The notes under the pieces are model-generated. The model was not told the DNA's origin and ran no database searches. It saw only the letters and a list, made by a program, of their open reading frames with translations. A stretch of DNA of 18,357 nucleotides from Podochytrium sp. JEL0797 (taxonomy: Eukaryota; Chytridiomycota; Chytridiomycetes; Chytridiales; Chytriomycetaceae). Below, in pieces: positions 9,705 to 18,296 of this stretch (positions are counted from its first letter, which is position 1; every line of letters begins with the position of its first letter). Both the position numbers and the translations under genes were made by a program. The DNA is taken from the NCBI GenBank assembly GCA_027596195.1, contig JADGJG010000491.1:1-18357 (forward strand). Direction: 5' to 3'.

Positions 9705-10360
9705 CAAAAACCAAACCTCTGATGAACAGCCCACGTCATCCTCACCGCGCTTCCCAACACTGGATTCGGCAAATTGACTACCAGAGCAAGACTCACAATG
9801 ACTTGCAACACCATCACAACCGATTCCGCGACGGTGAAGTCCCAAATACTCTTGTCGCAGGGGTCACGGTCGCTGAGGAGGGCGTAGATGCAGAGAGCGA
9901 ACATGACGGTTATTGCGGCGGATTCGAGGGAGAGCCATATTCTGCGTTTGGTGAGGGAGTGGTTCAAAACGCGTTTTTTCATATTAAAATTTTGATTTTT
10001 GGGTCTTTTTTACCTCCAAAAGAAGAGCATATAAGAAACATCCGACCCCGTCTCCTGCAAATGAATGTCACTCGGAAGTGGCGGGAGTGCGGATGGGTCT
10101 GCCGGGAACGTTGTGGGTCGCAAAACAGTTCGCTGAGACACACGCGTTCGGTGGGAAGGCGCGTAAGGCCCGGGGGCCAATGGTTTGGTAGGATCAATGG
10201 CGTGGGGTCTTTGGCGGCGAGGCGCGGGTGGGAGTTTGGGAAGTGGTTTGTCGGGGATGATCGTGGTGGTGGTGGAGGTGGATCCGGTTTGTGGGGGGGT
10301 GGCGGGGGTGAGGTGGGTTGTATGGTGGGGTTGCGGGGGTTGGATCGCGTCGGGGTTCAT
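8699..10360 (-). CDS. Four-TM RING-H2 protein, probable membrane E3 ubiquitin ligase (467 aa)
   Basis: Five exons on the minus strand: 10360-10014, 9941-9717, 9643-9439, 9381-8810 and 8753-8699; the introns are 56-73 nt and every phase fits. Residues 1-105 are Pro/Thr-rich and disordered. Four hydrophobic segments follow at about 117-138, 151-171, 196-220 and 235-258. After a charged linker comes a RING-H2 finger at 413-453: C-x2-C-x14-C-x-H-x2-H-x2-C-x10-C-x2-C, all eight ligands present. The seventh Cys codon is split by the last intron (TG|C), and the end CPYCR lies in the 55-nt last exon. RING-H2 fingers recruit E2 enzymes, so a ubiquitin ligase anchored in an endomembrane is likely; the substrate is unknown. 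I do not recognise the four-TM family. A short basic tail (HKKKK) ends the protein. Confidence 0.85.
9672..9700 (-). repeat. (GT)14 microsatellite inside an intron
   Basis: About 14 AC units on the plus strand, read as (GT)n in the sense of the RING-H2 gene, inside its second intron (9716-9644). It is preceded by a T-rich donor side and followed by an A-rich acceptor side. Confidence 0.9.
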
Positions 10361-10670
10361 TTGATTTTGGGTGGGTTGTGTTGCGGTTTGTTTTTTTGGG
10401 TTGGGGTGTTGATCAAAGTTCTGACAAACCCCGGCAAATAAAAAAAAATATACGCCACTTTTCCCCCATTCTAATTACGATAGTACTTACCAACCTAGAG
10501 AAATGGAGATTAAAAAACGCATGCAGGTCAGAGAAAAAGAAACTCGCTTTTTGGCCGATTCCCAAAGCGATTGACAATCCCGAGTGCTCAAAACAACTCC
10601 ATTGTTTTTGTAAATACCATTGTTTACGAAGGGGTTTTAAAACTATATAACCCCTCCCAATGATTTGGGA
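10361..10670. promoter_or_regulatory. Divergent intergenic region with TATA-like element
   Basis: Lies between the start of the RING-H2 gene (-) and the broken ORF (+). TATATAA at 10644-10650 sits 21 bases before the ATG at 10671. TCCCAA/TTGGGA (10655-10660 and 10665-10670) could form a 6-bp hairpin immediately before that ATG. GGGGTT/AACCCC arms flank the TATA-like box. Confidence 0.35.
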
Positions 10671-11088
10671 ATGATTTTTAATCTTTGGTCTTTGTTCAGG
10701 AAGGAATTCAAAGGCTTCGCGGCTTCAAAGGATGAATCCAATTTTTATAAACGATTGTTTTCAACCAATTTCTGGGTTAATCTTGTGCCTGGCGATGGTC
10801 GTGATGGACATCAATTCAACAGATGCATTTGCTGGCCATGTTCAAAACAAAGTATGTTGATGAGAGAAATTGAACGCGCTCGAACACGGTTGATTCCGAA
10901 CCTCCCTTGCTTAACAGTTTCCGGCAGTCCTTATGAGTTCAAGAAAATTGGTATAATGGAACAAGGAAGTGGAGGAACTGTTCGGCTTTGAATTTTGTGA
11001 AGATCAACTCGAACTCGACAAGGATGTTGGTCCCATTCAACCATTGTGCAAACGGGTTGACGATGAGCTGGCGCAAGTAACTGTGTAA
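10671..11088 (+). pseudogene. Unknown protein, broken by a frameshift near 10959
   Basis: Frame one runs from ATG 10671 through SNFYKRLFSTNFWVNLVPG, then CWPCSKQSMLMREIERARTR and SPYEFKKIGIM. At 10959 one surplus G separates it from a second frame that continues with NKEVEELFGFEFCEDQLELD and VDDELAQVTV to TAA at 11086-11088. Both halves have the look of a soluble conserved protein of about 139 aa, so a 1-nt insertion (real or error) is the simplest explanation. I do not recognise the family. The stretch is more AT-rich than neighbouring genes and lacks their C-to-G exon gradient, so it may be of different origin. The second frame also continues after its stop for a further 32 or so codons, so the original may have been longer. 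Confidence 0.45.
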
Positions 11089-11454
11089 TGGCTAATCACA
11101 TCGCAATATTCGATGGAACCGAAAACTTCTTTTAGAGCCATGATCGGTGATGAGGAGACATTTGTTGCACCTCCTTTTGTGGAATAGAACGAAGTGGACT
11201 GGGTTAGCGACAGGCAATGCACATGGGGGCGATGCGCAGAGAGAGAGGGTGGAAGAAAGAGGGTGGGAGACGACCCTAGTCGTTGTTTTTTAAAGATTCT
11301 GCGATGGGGTGGTGCCAGCATTCGCTGCTGCTTCAAGCTCTTCTTTGAATCTGAACCCTTTCTAATATCGTTATTAGTGTGGTTGATTCTACCAAAAAAT
11401 TAAACATCTTAAGGATGAGGGGAAAAGGAAAAGAAAACTTTTTTCATCCCGCGC
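11089..11454. other. Intergenic before AP-3 delta
   Basis: May hold the tail of the decayed gene; the same frame stays open except for TAA 11086 and a TAG near 11186. A 37-bp segment (11366-11402) resembles 16716-16752. An A-rich, then T-rich, leader precedes the AP-3 ATG. Confidence 0.4.
11366..11402 (+). repeat. Copy A of a 37-bp dispersed element
   Basis: About 28 of 37 bases align without gaps to 16716-16752. Both copies can encode IVI-x-V-[VI]-DSTKK, and they flank the AP-3 delta gene. Confidence 0.4.
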
Positions 11455-14400
11455 ATGTCGTTTTTCCAAAAGAGCCTCCACGACTTGATCCGCGGCATCC
11501 GCGCGAATGCGGCCAGCGAGGACCGGTACATCCGAACGTGTCTCGACGAGATCCGCGGCGAGGTCAAGAAGACCGATCTGGACGTGAAGGCGACTGCGAT
11601 TGCGAAGTTGTTTTACGTATGTTTACTAGGCGCATATCTGGGCAACGCCTAGAGAACCCTAGCTGTCCAAGAGACATCCCTAGCTAACTCTCTACTCGCA
11701 ATACTAGCTCCACATGCTCGGCTTCGACATGGGCTGGGCCGCTTTCCACGTTGTTGAAGTCATGTCCTCGACCAAGCTGCCGCACAAGCGCATCGGATAC
11801 ATTGCTGCTGCAATCTCCTTCAGACAGGACACGAATGTCCTGATGCTGTGTACCAATCTGATCAAGAAGGTTGTGCATCCTAGTGCTTGTGTCGCTTGTT
11901 TGCTGACGCCTTCCCGCGCAGGACCTCAACTCAAACAACTACCTCGAAACCGCACTCGCCCTCAACGGTCTGTGCACCATCGTGACTCCTGACTTGGGCA
12001 GAGACCTTTCTCCGGATTTGATTGCCATGATGAACCATTCGCGCCCGTACATTCGCAAACGCGTGATTCTGACGATGTACAAGGTGTTTTTGAAGTATCC
12101 CGAAGCGTTGCGGGTCGCTGTGCCGCGTTTGAAGGACCGGTTGGAGGATTCAGATCCTTGTGAGTGAGAGTTGTTTTGTTTTTTGATTGATGCGCTGATG
12201 TTGGCATTCGGGGTCACTTGTGGGTCCGTATCGGATATGTACTGATTGATGCAAAACTGTACTAGCCGTCGTCTCTGCCTCAGTGAACGTGGTCTGCGAA
12301 CTTGCGCGCAAGAACCCCAAAAGTTACCTCCCGCTTGCCCCGCAACTCTTTACGATCCTCACGACCTCGCACAATAACTGGCTGTTGATCAAGATTGTGA
12401 AACTGGTAAGATATCGGTGCGCTTTGGAAAGGGGCCCGTTGTGGATGTTGATATTTTCTTTTCAAGTTTGGCGCTTTGTGTCCTCTCGAACCGCGTCTGA
12501 TCAAAAAACTCGTTGGTCCCATCACGAATCTGATCCAAACCACGTCTGCCATGTCACTGGCGTACGAATGCATCTTGACGGCGATTATGGGGGGCATGAT
12601 TTCCCCGGAAGCTGAAGGACACGTTGACGGAGCGCAGGCCACTCTCGCTGTCACGGAAGCTAGCGACAATATGTTGACCAAGATTTGCGTGAGCAAGTTG
12701 AAGACGTTTGTATCGGATAGCGATCAGAATCGTGAGTTGCCCTTTTTTTTGGTTGTTTGTGAGAAGGGAGGAGTGGTTGCTGACTCCGTGGATTTTCTCA
12801 GTCAAGTACTTGGGTCTTTTCGCGTTGTGCAAGTTGCTCCCGTTGCGTCCTCATGCGGTCCAGCAGCATCGCGATGTTATCTTGGAGTGCTTGGAAGACA
12901 AGGACATTAGCATCCGCATGCGCGCGTTGGAGCTGATTTCGTCGATGGTAACTAAAATTTCCTTTCTCTGCTACCTCAACCACTCACACCATGGCGCCTT
13001 TTGTTATGCTAAGGTCACGAAACGCAACCTCATGGTCATTGTGCAACACCTAATGAAACAAATCGACCCAACCAACTCTCCCACTCCGGCGGATGCCACC
13101 ACCACCACCACCCCCTCGGAACATCACCAACCCCTCAGCGCGAACCACACGATCGCGAGCGACAGTGCCTACGGCAATGAAGTCATTTCGCGCATTCTCG
13201 AATTCTGTAGCGCCGACACGTACCTCAAAGTCACGGATTTTGAGTGGTATGTCGGCGTGTTGATTGGGTTCGTGAAGGTGCGAGGGGCGGAGGTTGGGGT
13301 TGAGGTTGCGGGGCAGTTGATGGATGTTTGTGTGAGGGTGGAAGGGGTGAGGAGTGTTGCTGTGAAGCTTTTGGTAATGTGGTTTTTTTGAGTGACTGTG
13401 TGGGAGGGTGGAATGGAAGAGCTGATTTTTTTTATTTGTACCGCCAGATGGAGTTGATTTTGGATGAATCGTTCTTGGAGTCGACCAAGTGGGAAAAAAA
13501 CAATACGGAAGTGTTGTCGGCTGCGGCGTGGATTGTTGGGGAGTATTCTCAGTTGAGTTTTTTTTTTTGGAGTTTGTTTTTGTTTTTGTTTATCGGAATA
13601 TTGAACCCGCCTCTCTCTCTCTCTCCTCGCAAAAAACAGATTCGTGTCACACCCTCAACCCCTCCTCCTTCACCTCATTGACCCCAAAATCGCCGCCCTC
13701 CCAAGCACGGTCCAAAGCTCGTACGTGCAAGCCGCGCTCAAGATGTACGCGGCCTGGATCGCGGGGACGACGGGACATGGGGATGATTTGTTGGTGTTGG
13801 AAGATCCTGTCGAGGAGGGAGGTGTGACTCCGGCTGGGAATGCGAGGATTGGGAAACTTGAGTTTGAGGAGGTGACGCGGGGGTTGATGGAGGGGATGAA
13901 TGGGTTGTGTGGGAGTGTGGATTTGGAGGTTCAGGAGCGGGTAAATATTTTTTCGCTTCTTGTGCGTGAGATGGGGGATCGATCTGACACGACCCCGCAA
14001 AAAAAACAGGCTTCGACTTCGCTTCAAATCCTTGGACTCATTCAAGACCTCACTTCCGACGACACGAATGACACACCCTGGAGTATCCCGAAACACGCTT
14101 TGGACTTGAGCACCCTGTTTGAGGGCGAATTGAACCCCGTGAACCCGCTCGCGCAGGGATTGGTTCCTGTACCCGAGGGACTCGACTTGGATGCGTGGAT
14201 CCACGAGCCTGAACCGGAGTTGGTGCGTGTAGAGGATTTGGTGGAGGAAGAAGAGGCGTATGTGGATGAGGTTGGGGGGTATTTTGAAAAGAAGGAGGAG
14301 AAGGTTGTGGGAGGCGGGGAGAAGAAGGGGTTTAATGCGGGGAGGGCGAAGGATCCGTATTATATTGGGAGTGGGGCGGGGAGTAGTGCTGTTGGGGAGC

Positions 14401-15907
14401 ATGTGGATAGGGAGGTGGAAGTTGAAGGTGAGTTTTTTTTTGCCCTTTGTTTTTTGTGGGAGGTTGAATTGACGGTGGGTTCCATAGCGGCTCCGGTGAA
14501 ACCTAAAAAGAAGGTGCTTGTGAAAAAGAAGAAGGACCTGTTTGATTTGCCCTCGACCCCTCGCACGCAATATGCTATTAACCGAAACGACGAGTTGCCT
14601 GTGGGAGTCTTGTCGGCTGGACAGAAGGTGCACAAAAAGAGGGAAGAAGTGGATGCTGACACGCTTGCGGTGCGTAGCGTGGATTTGACGACGGCCGCGG
14701 CGAATGTGTCTCCGATGGCGAGTCGACTTGGATGGGAAGTTGGGAGAGCCACGTTGTTGACGGAGGCGACGCCGCGGTTGGCAGAAGTGGATGTGGGGGT
14801 TGTGAGGAAGATTAAGAAGGTGGTGAAGGTGAAGAAGGTCAAGAAACCCGTTGTGGTGGACGACGTGGAGGAGGTGGTTGCTGACGGGATCAAGAAGCTT
14901 GGGATTGTGCGGTCTGAGACGCAGAATAGTATTGTGTCGGATACGTCGAATGTTGAGTTGTTGCCAGATGTGAATACGGGGGTTGTGCCGGATGTGTCAA
15001 CGTCCAAGTATGAGGCCATGTCTGCGGAAGAGGTTGCTGGATTGCCTACTTTCAAGGCGTGTGTGGACAATGAGGAGGTTGTGTTTGGGTTTGATTGGTG
15101 TTCGCATGGGTTGGTGTCTGCGGGGAGGGTGTGTGTGGCGGTTTGTGTGGTGATTTTCAACAAGAGTGAGGCGGAGGAGATGAAGGAGGTTGGGTTCACG
15201 ATTGCGACGAGGGAGGGTGTGGTTGTGACGGCGGTGGATGGGGGTTCGGTGTTGAAGGTGCAGGAAGGGGTGGTTGTGGCGCAAGGGTTTGGGAAAGTGT
15301 TGATGAATGTTGTGGTGCGAGTTGCTGGGGCGGAAAGGGGTATTTTGGAGGCGTGTTTTGTGGAGGGAGTTTGTAATGCTGAGGTGGGTTTCTTTTTTTT
15401 TTCTCGTGAGGGGGTGTTGACGGTTTTGGGGTTTCGGAACAGATTGGCGACGCGAAAATGTACCCCTTCACGCTCCCGCTTCCACCCACGTTCCACTTGA
15501 TTCCCGACTTTCGTATCCCACCCACCGCGTTTGCCGACACACTTTCGAATTCGGCCAATTTCCCGCACACGAGTTCGATCCAGTTCCCGTGTCCTTCTGT
15601 TGAAGATTTCCCGGCCGTTATTGAGTCCCTGGCTGCACGTATGAGACTCACGGTGGTGGAACAGGTGCCGCTTGCGGCGTCTGTGTATGGAAGGAGTGTG
15701 GGGAGTGGACAGGTGCATGTTGCTGGGGTGATTAAGGCGAGGGTGAAGGCGAAGCCGGCGAATAGTATGATGAAGGCGATTGGGGGGAGTGGTGGTGGTG
15801 GGAGTGGGGTGGGTGGAGGGATTGTGTCGGTGGAGTTGAAGAGTGGGGATGTGGGGTTGATTGATGTGTTGATTGAGGAGGTGAATGAGTTTAGTGCGTC
15901 TTTGTGA
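11455..15907 (+). CDS. APL5: AP-3 adaptor complex subunit delta (1218 aa, 12 exons)
   Basis: Exons 11455-11616, 11708-11869, 11922-12159, 12266-12405, 12467-12731, 12802-12947, 13014-13373, 13448-13551, 13640-13940, 14010-14427, 14488-15383 and 15443-15907. All introns are GT-AG, 52-106 nt, with consistent phases. AP-3 delta is a large subunit of the adaptor that sorts cargo from Golgi/endosomes to the vacuole or lysosome. The N-terminal adaptin solenoid carries near-invariant family blocks: SLHDLIRGIR, LHMLGFDMGWAAF, HKRIGYIAA, TPDLGRDL, RPYIRKRVILTMYKVFLKYP, NVVCELARKNP, FGALCPLEPRLIKK and LKYLGLFAL. A delta-specific hinge follows: ELNPV (about 665) and PEGLDLDAWI (about 681). Residues 690-930 form a charged Lys/Glu linker. 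The last 290 residues resemble an appendage domain ending Gly-rich. The length suits the family. Two introns (13941-14009, 14428-14487) are multiples of three without stops. Confidence 0.95.
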
Positions 15908-16660
15908 GGGAGGAAGGGGGATAAAACATTAAATGTGGATATAAAAAAATTCACGTGTAAGGCATTTTGTTTTTCGCAAAGAAGTTTCGGAGTTTCTCTG
16001 CCGCCCTTTTTGGTCGCGAAGTCACTACGAGGGTGGTTTTCGCAGATATCGGGAAGGCAACTTGGCCCATCTGCAGGTAGATTCGCAACCCACGACGCGC
16101 AAATGGCGACGAGCTCTACCGATACGGCAACGAGGATTGAGCGTCCCCGTGGAGCGAGGGACTCGAGCTTTGGGATGTCGAGTGCAAAAAGTGGACGAAA
16201 ATTGAACACACCTTCGCGGTCGCAAGCGTCGTATTCCAGATTTACGATCCGGCTACCTGCAGCCTCTAGGGTGGCGGTCAACAACTATGACGTTTTTTGA
16301 CGTCGACGTGGGGTCTGTCGGTCTTGACCTTCGCCTCCGGGCTCAAGCTCTCTCATCAGCTGGGGGAAATCAGGTCGCCCTGGAGTCCCGTAAAAGAAAT
16401 CTGCGTCTTTTACTGAGGTCTTGCGTTTTGAAATGCGACATGTCAATGTGGAGGAGGAATGATGTTTGGCGAAGATTCGTCGGGAGGAAAGGTCCACAGA
16501 ATCGCCGAGGTGGGTTTGAAGGAGAAAGCGTCAACAGTGGCTGGGATAAGGCATTCTATGGCCGCGGATGTCCATAAGGCTCGATTCCGGGGTGGTTGAG
16601 CAGTGGGTTGTCGAGCTGACGAGGCTGGTTCTTGGTCCGGTGCCGGGTGCACAAAGTGCT
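15908..16660 (-). pseudogene. Possible decayed minus-strand gene
   Basis: On the minus strand several protein-like segments follow one another in different frames or across stops. The frame from 16497 down (FYGTPGRPDFPQLMRELEP) hits TAG at 16285-16287. It resumes in frame with LTATLEAAGSRIVNLEY and FALDIPKLESL, a leucine-spaced pattern like the LRR part of F-box proteins. Another frame then gives KTTLVVTSRPKRAAEKLRNF and ends near 15955. No single frame or obvious splicing joins them, so I call it a probable pseudogene; it could also be a real gene with introns I have not resolved. The family is a weak guess. Confidence 0.3.
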
Positions 16661-16715
16661 GTTTAAATTGGTTGCTGCCTCATAATAATCTTTGGATATT
16701 GACACATTATGATGC

Positions 16716-16752
16716 TATTGTTATTGATGTGATTGATTCCACCAAGAAGTAC
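16716..16752 (+). repeat. Copy B of a 37-bp dispersed element
   Basis: Matches 11366-11402 at about 28 of 37 positions. It lies in an open frame that reads HYDAIVIDVIDSTKKYF. Confidence 0.4.
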
Positions 16753-16947
16753 TTCATTTCCTTCCGTTTTTTCGGTGGAGAGGCGGCTTTGGTGAGAGGA
16801 AGGTGGGTTTAAAGGAAGCGGCCACTAACAGGAGGAAGGAAGTTTGAGAAATAGACTCCTTTCCCTTCACTTATCCCCCCAAACGTGAAAATGAAAGAGA
16901 TGAGATTATTATATTTATTCAATTTTAATCCAAAGCTCCATTCCAAT

Positions 16948-16969
16948 CTTCCCTTGCATGCCATCCCTC
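16948..16969 (+). repeat. Duplicate of the transporter start-codon context
   Basis: 22 bases identical to 17528-17549, including the ATG and the codons for MPSL. This upstream copy reads MPSLFKISIQK and then stops. Confidence 0.75.
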
Positions 16970-17427
16970 TTTAAAATCTCAATTCAAAAATAACTGACCT
17001 TTTTTTCTCCTCTTTCTCCCTCTCCTATGTGTCGAGGATCTTCATTATGACAAAACGAAGTTTCGGGAGTGGTGAATTCTCCGCGGCAGCGGTGTTATGT
17101 ATTGGAAGGGAGGATGCGAAGAGGGGGGGGTATGCGAAGGAGAGGGGGCTGTTTTTGCCAGAAAACGAATGGGTGAAAAAGATATTGTGGAAAGTGGAAT
17201 ATGTCAAAATTCCCCCTAGAGGACTTTCGAGCCAAGGATCTTGTTTGATGCGCGCGTTTGGTCATTGTGACGAAAGATGGTCATCGGGAAGGAATGATGA
17301 CTTATACGGCATTTTCGCAGCCAAATGGCTGCTCTGATTGGGGCGAATTCTCCGAAGCTGCGGGGCACGATTTTTGATGACTATTCCGGGGGGGAAGGAT
17401 GACTTTCACGGGGCGAACTCCTCTCCA

Positions 17428-17465
17428 CGATGATAAGTCATCAGATTTTTGTTGACTTATCATCG
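17428..17465. repeat. 13-bp perfect inverted repeat
   Basis: CGATGATAAGTCA (17428-17440) and TGACTTATCATCG (17453-17465) are exact reverse complements around a 12-base loop. It lies 73 bases before the transporter ATG. ATGACTTAT also occurs at 17297-17305. It may be a binding site for a dimeric factor or an RNA hairpin in the 5' leader. Confidence 0.75.
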
Positions 17466-17537
17466 AATATAAACACGGTTCGGGAATTGCTGCAACCCAC
17501 GAATTCCATTTCGAAAACCTATCATACCTTCCCTTGC

Positions 17538-18266
17538 ATGCCATCCCTCCTTGGAAACCTCAGCCGAGAGCTGAAAGTAAGCACCTTCGTACTTTCGAAT
17601 CATCGTTCGCACCTCGTGTCTGACAGGTGTTTGTTTCAGATCACCCTTGTCGGAACTCTGACAGCCGGCCTCTTCTTGCTGGAGATCGTAGCCGGGTAAG
17701 GCGGATCTTGTTGGATCTGTGCTGGTTGTTCCGTTTGCTGACATTCACTTGCAGATACAAAACGGGATCGATTGCCCTGATTGCCGATTCGTTCCACATG
17801 GTGAGTTGTGCTGCTGATGTGTAGTAGTGATATGTGTAGTAGTGATATGTGTGGGGTGGGAGGGAGGTCTCATATGCTTGGATGCGTGCCGGGGTGACCT
17901 CATGTGGCGCGGGGAAAGATCGAGATCCCTTTGAGCCCTATTCACTTTCGATTTCCCCTGTCATGCATCCTCGTTAGATATCATTTCTGGGGCCATTTCG
18001 ATCCTTGTCGTTCCCCTTCACCCTCGATCCATCCGAACACGATCATCTGATACTAAGCATTTCTATTCACCAGCTATCCGACCTCCTCGCCCTCTGCATT
18101 GCATTCTACGCCATCAAGCTCGCCAAACAGCGGACCCGCAAATCAAATCTCTCATTTGGATACCAACGCGCCGAGATTCTCGGTGCCTTTGCCAATGCCG
18201 TCTTCTTGTTGGCACTTTGTTTTACTATTATTATTGAGGCCATTCAGCGCTTTGTGGAGCCTGTTG
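17538..18266 (+). CDS. ZRC1: CDF-family zinc transporter, ZRC1/COT1-like (3' truncated)
   Basis: Four exons visible: 17538-17576, 17640-17695, 17755-17800 and 18074-18266; the last ends at a GTGAGT donor and the gene runs off the contig. Joined, it reads MPSLLGNLSRELK, then TM1 (LVGTLTAGLFLLEIVAG), GSIALIADSFHM and LSDLLALCIAFYAIKLA. The joined HMLSD is the HxxxD zinc site of TM2. The next block, SFGYQRAEILGAFANAVFLL, is the TM3 hallmark of fungal ZRC1/COT1 proteins, which move zinc (sometimes cobalt) into the vacuole in exchange for protons. The His-rich loop and TM4-6 are missing. The third intron is 273 nt, far longer than others here, with a 15-bp tandem repeat. The first intron (63 nt) has no stop in frame. 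Confidence 0.9.
17816..17854 (+). repeat. 15-bp tandem repeat in a transporter intron
   Basis: About 2.5 copies of GATATGTGTAGTAGT near the donor side of the 273-nt intron. Confidence 0.75.
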
Positions 18267-18296
18267 GTGAGTGTTGAATTCTCCCTTCGTCTTCGT

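Larger units (their letters stand above)
16661..17537. other. Intergenic before the zinc transporter, with local duplications
   Basis: No gene supported. It contains copy B of the DSTKK element (16716-16752), a first copy of the transporter start context (16948-16969), two GAATTCTCCG copies (17074-17083, 17345-17354) and a 13-bp hairpin (17428-17465). An open frame 17029-17337 on + has no recognisable motif. Confidence 0.5.

Noticed and set aside
13647..15718. Long antisense open frames over AP-3 delta
   Set aside because: They are Thr/Ser/Pro/His-rich mirrors of GTG/GGG/GAG-rich sense codons; the plus strand has clear delta-adaptin homology.
17029..17337. 102-aa plus-strand open frame
   Set aside because: No recognisable motif and unlike the codon use of real genes nearby; treated as intergenic.
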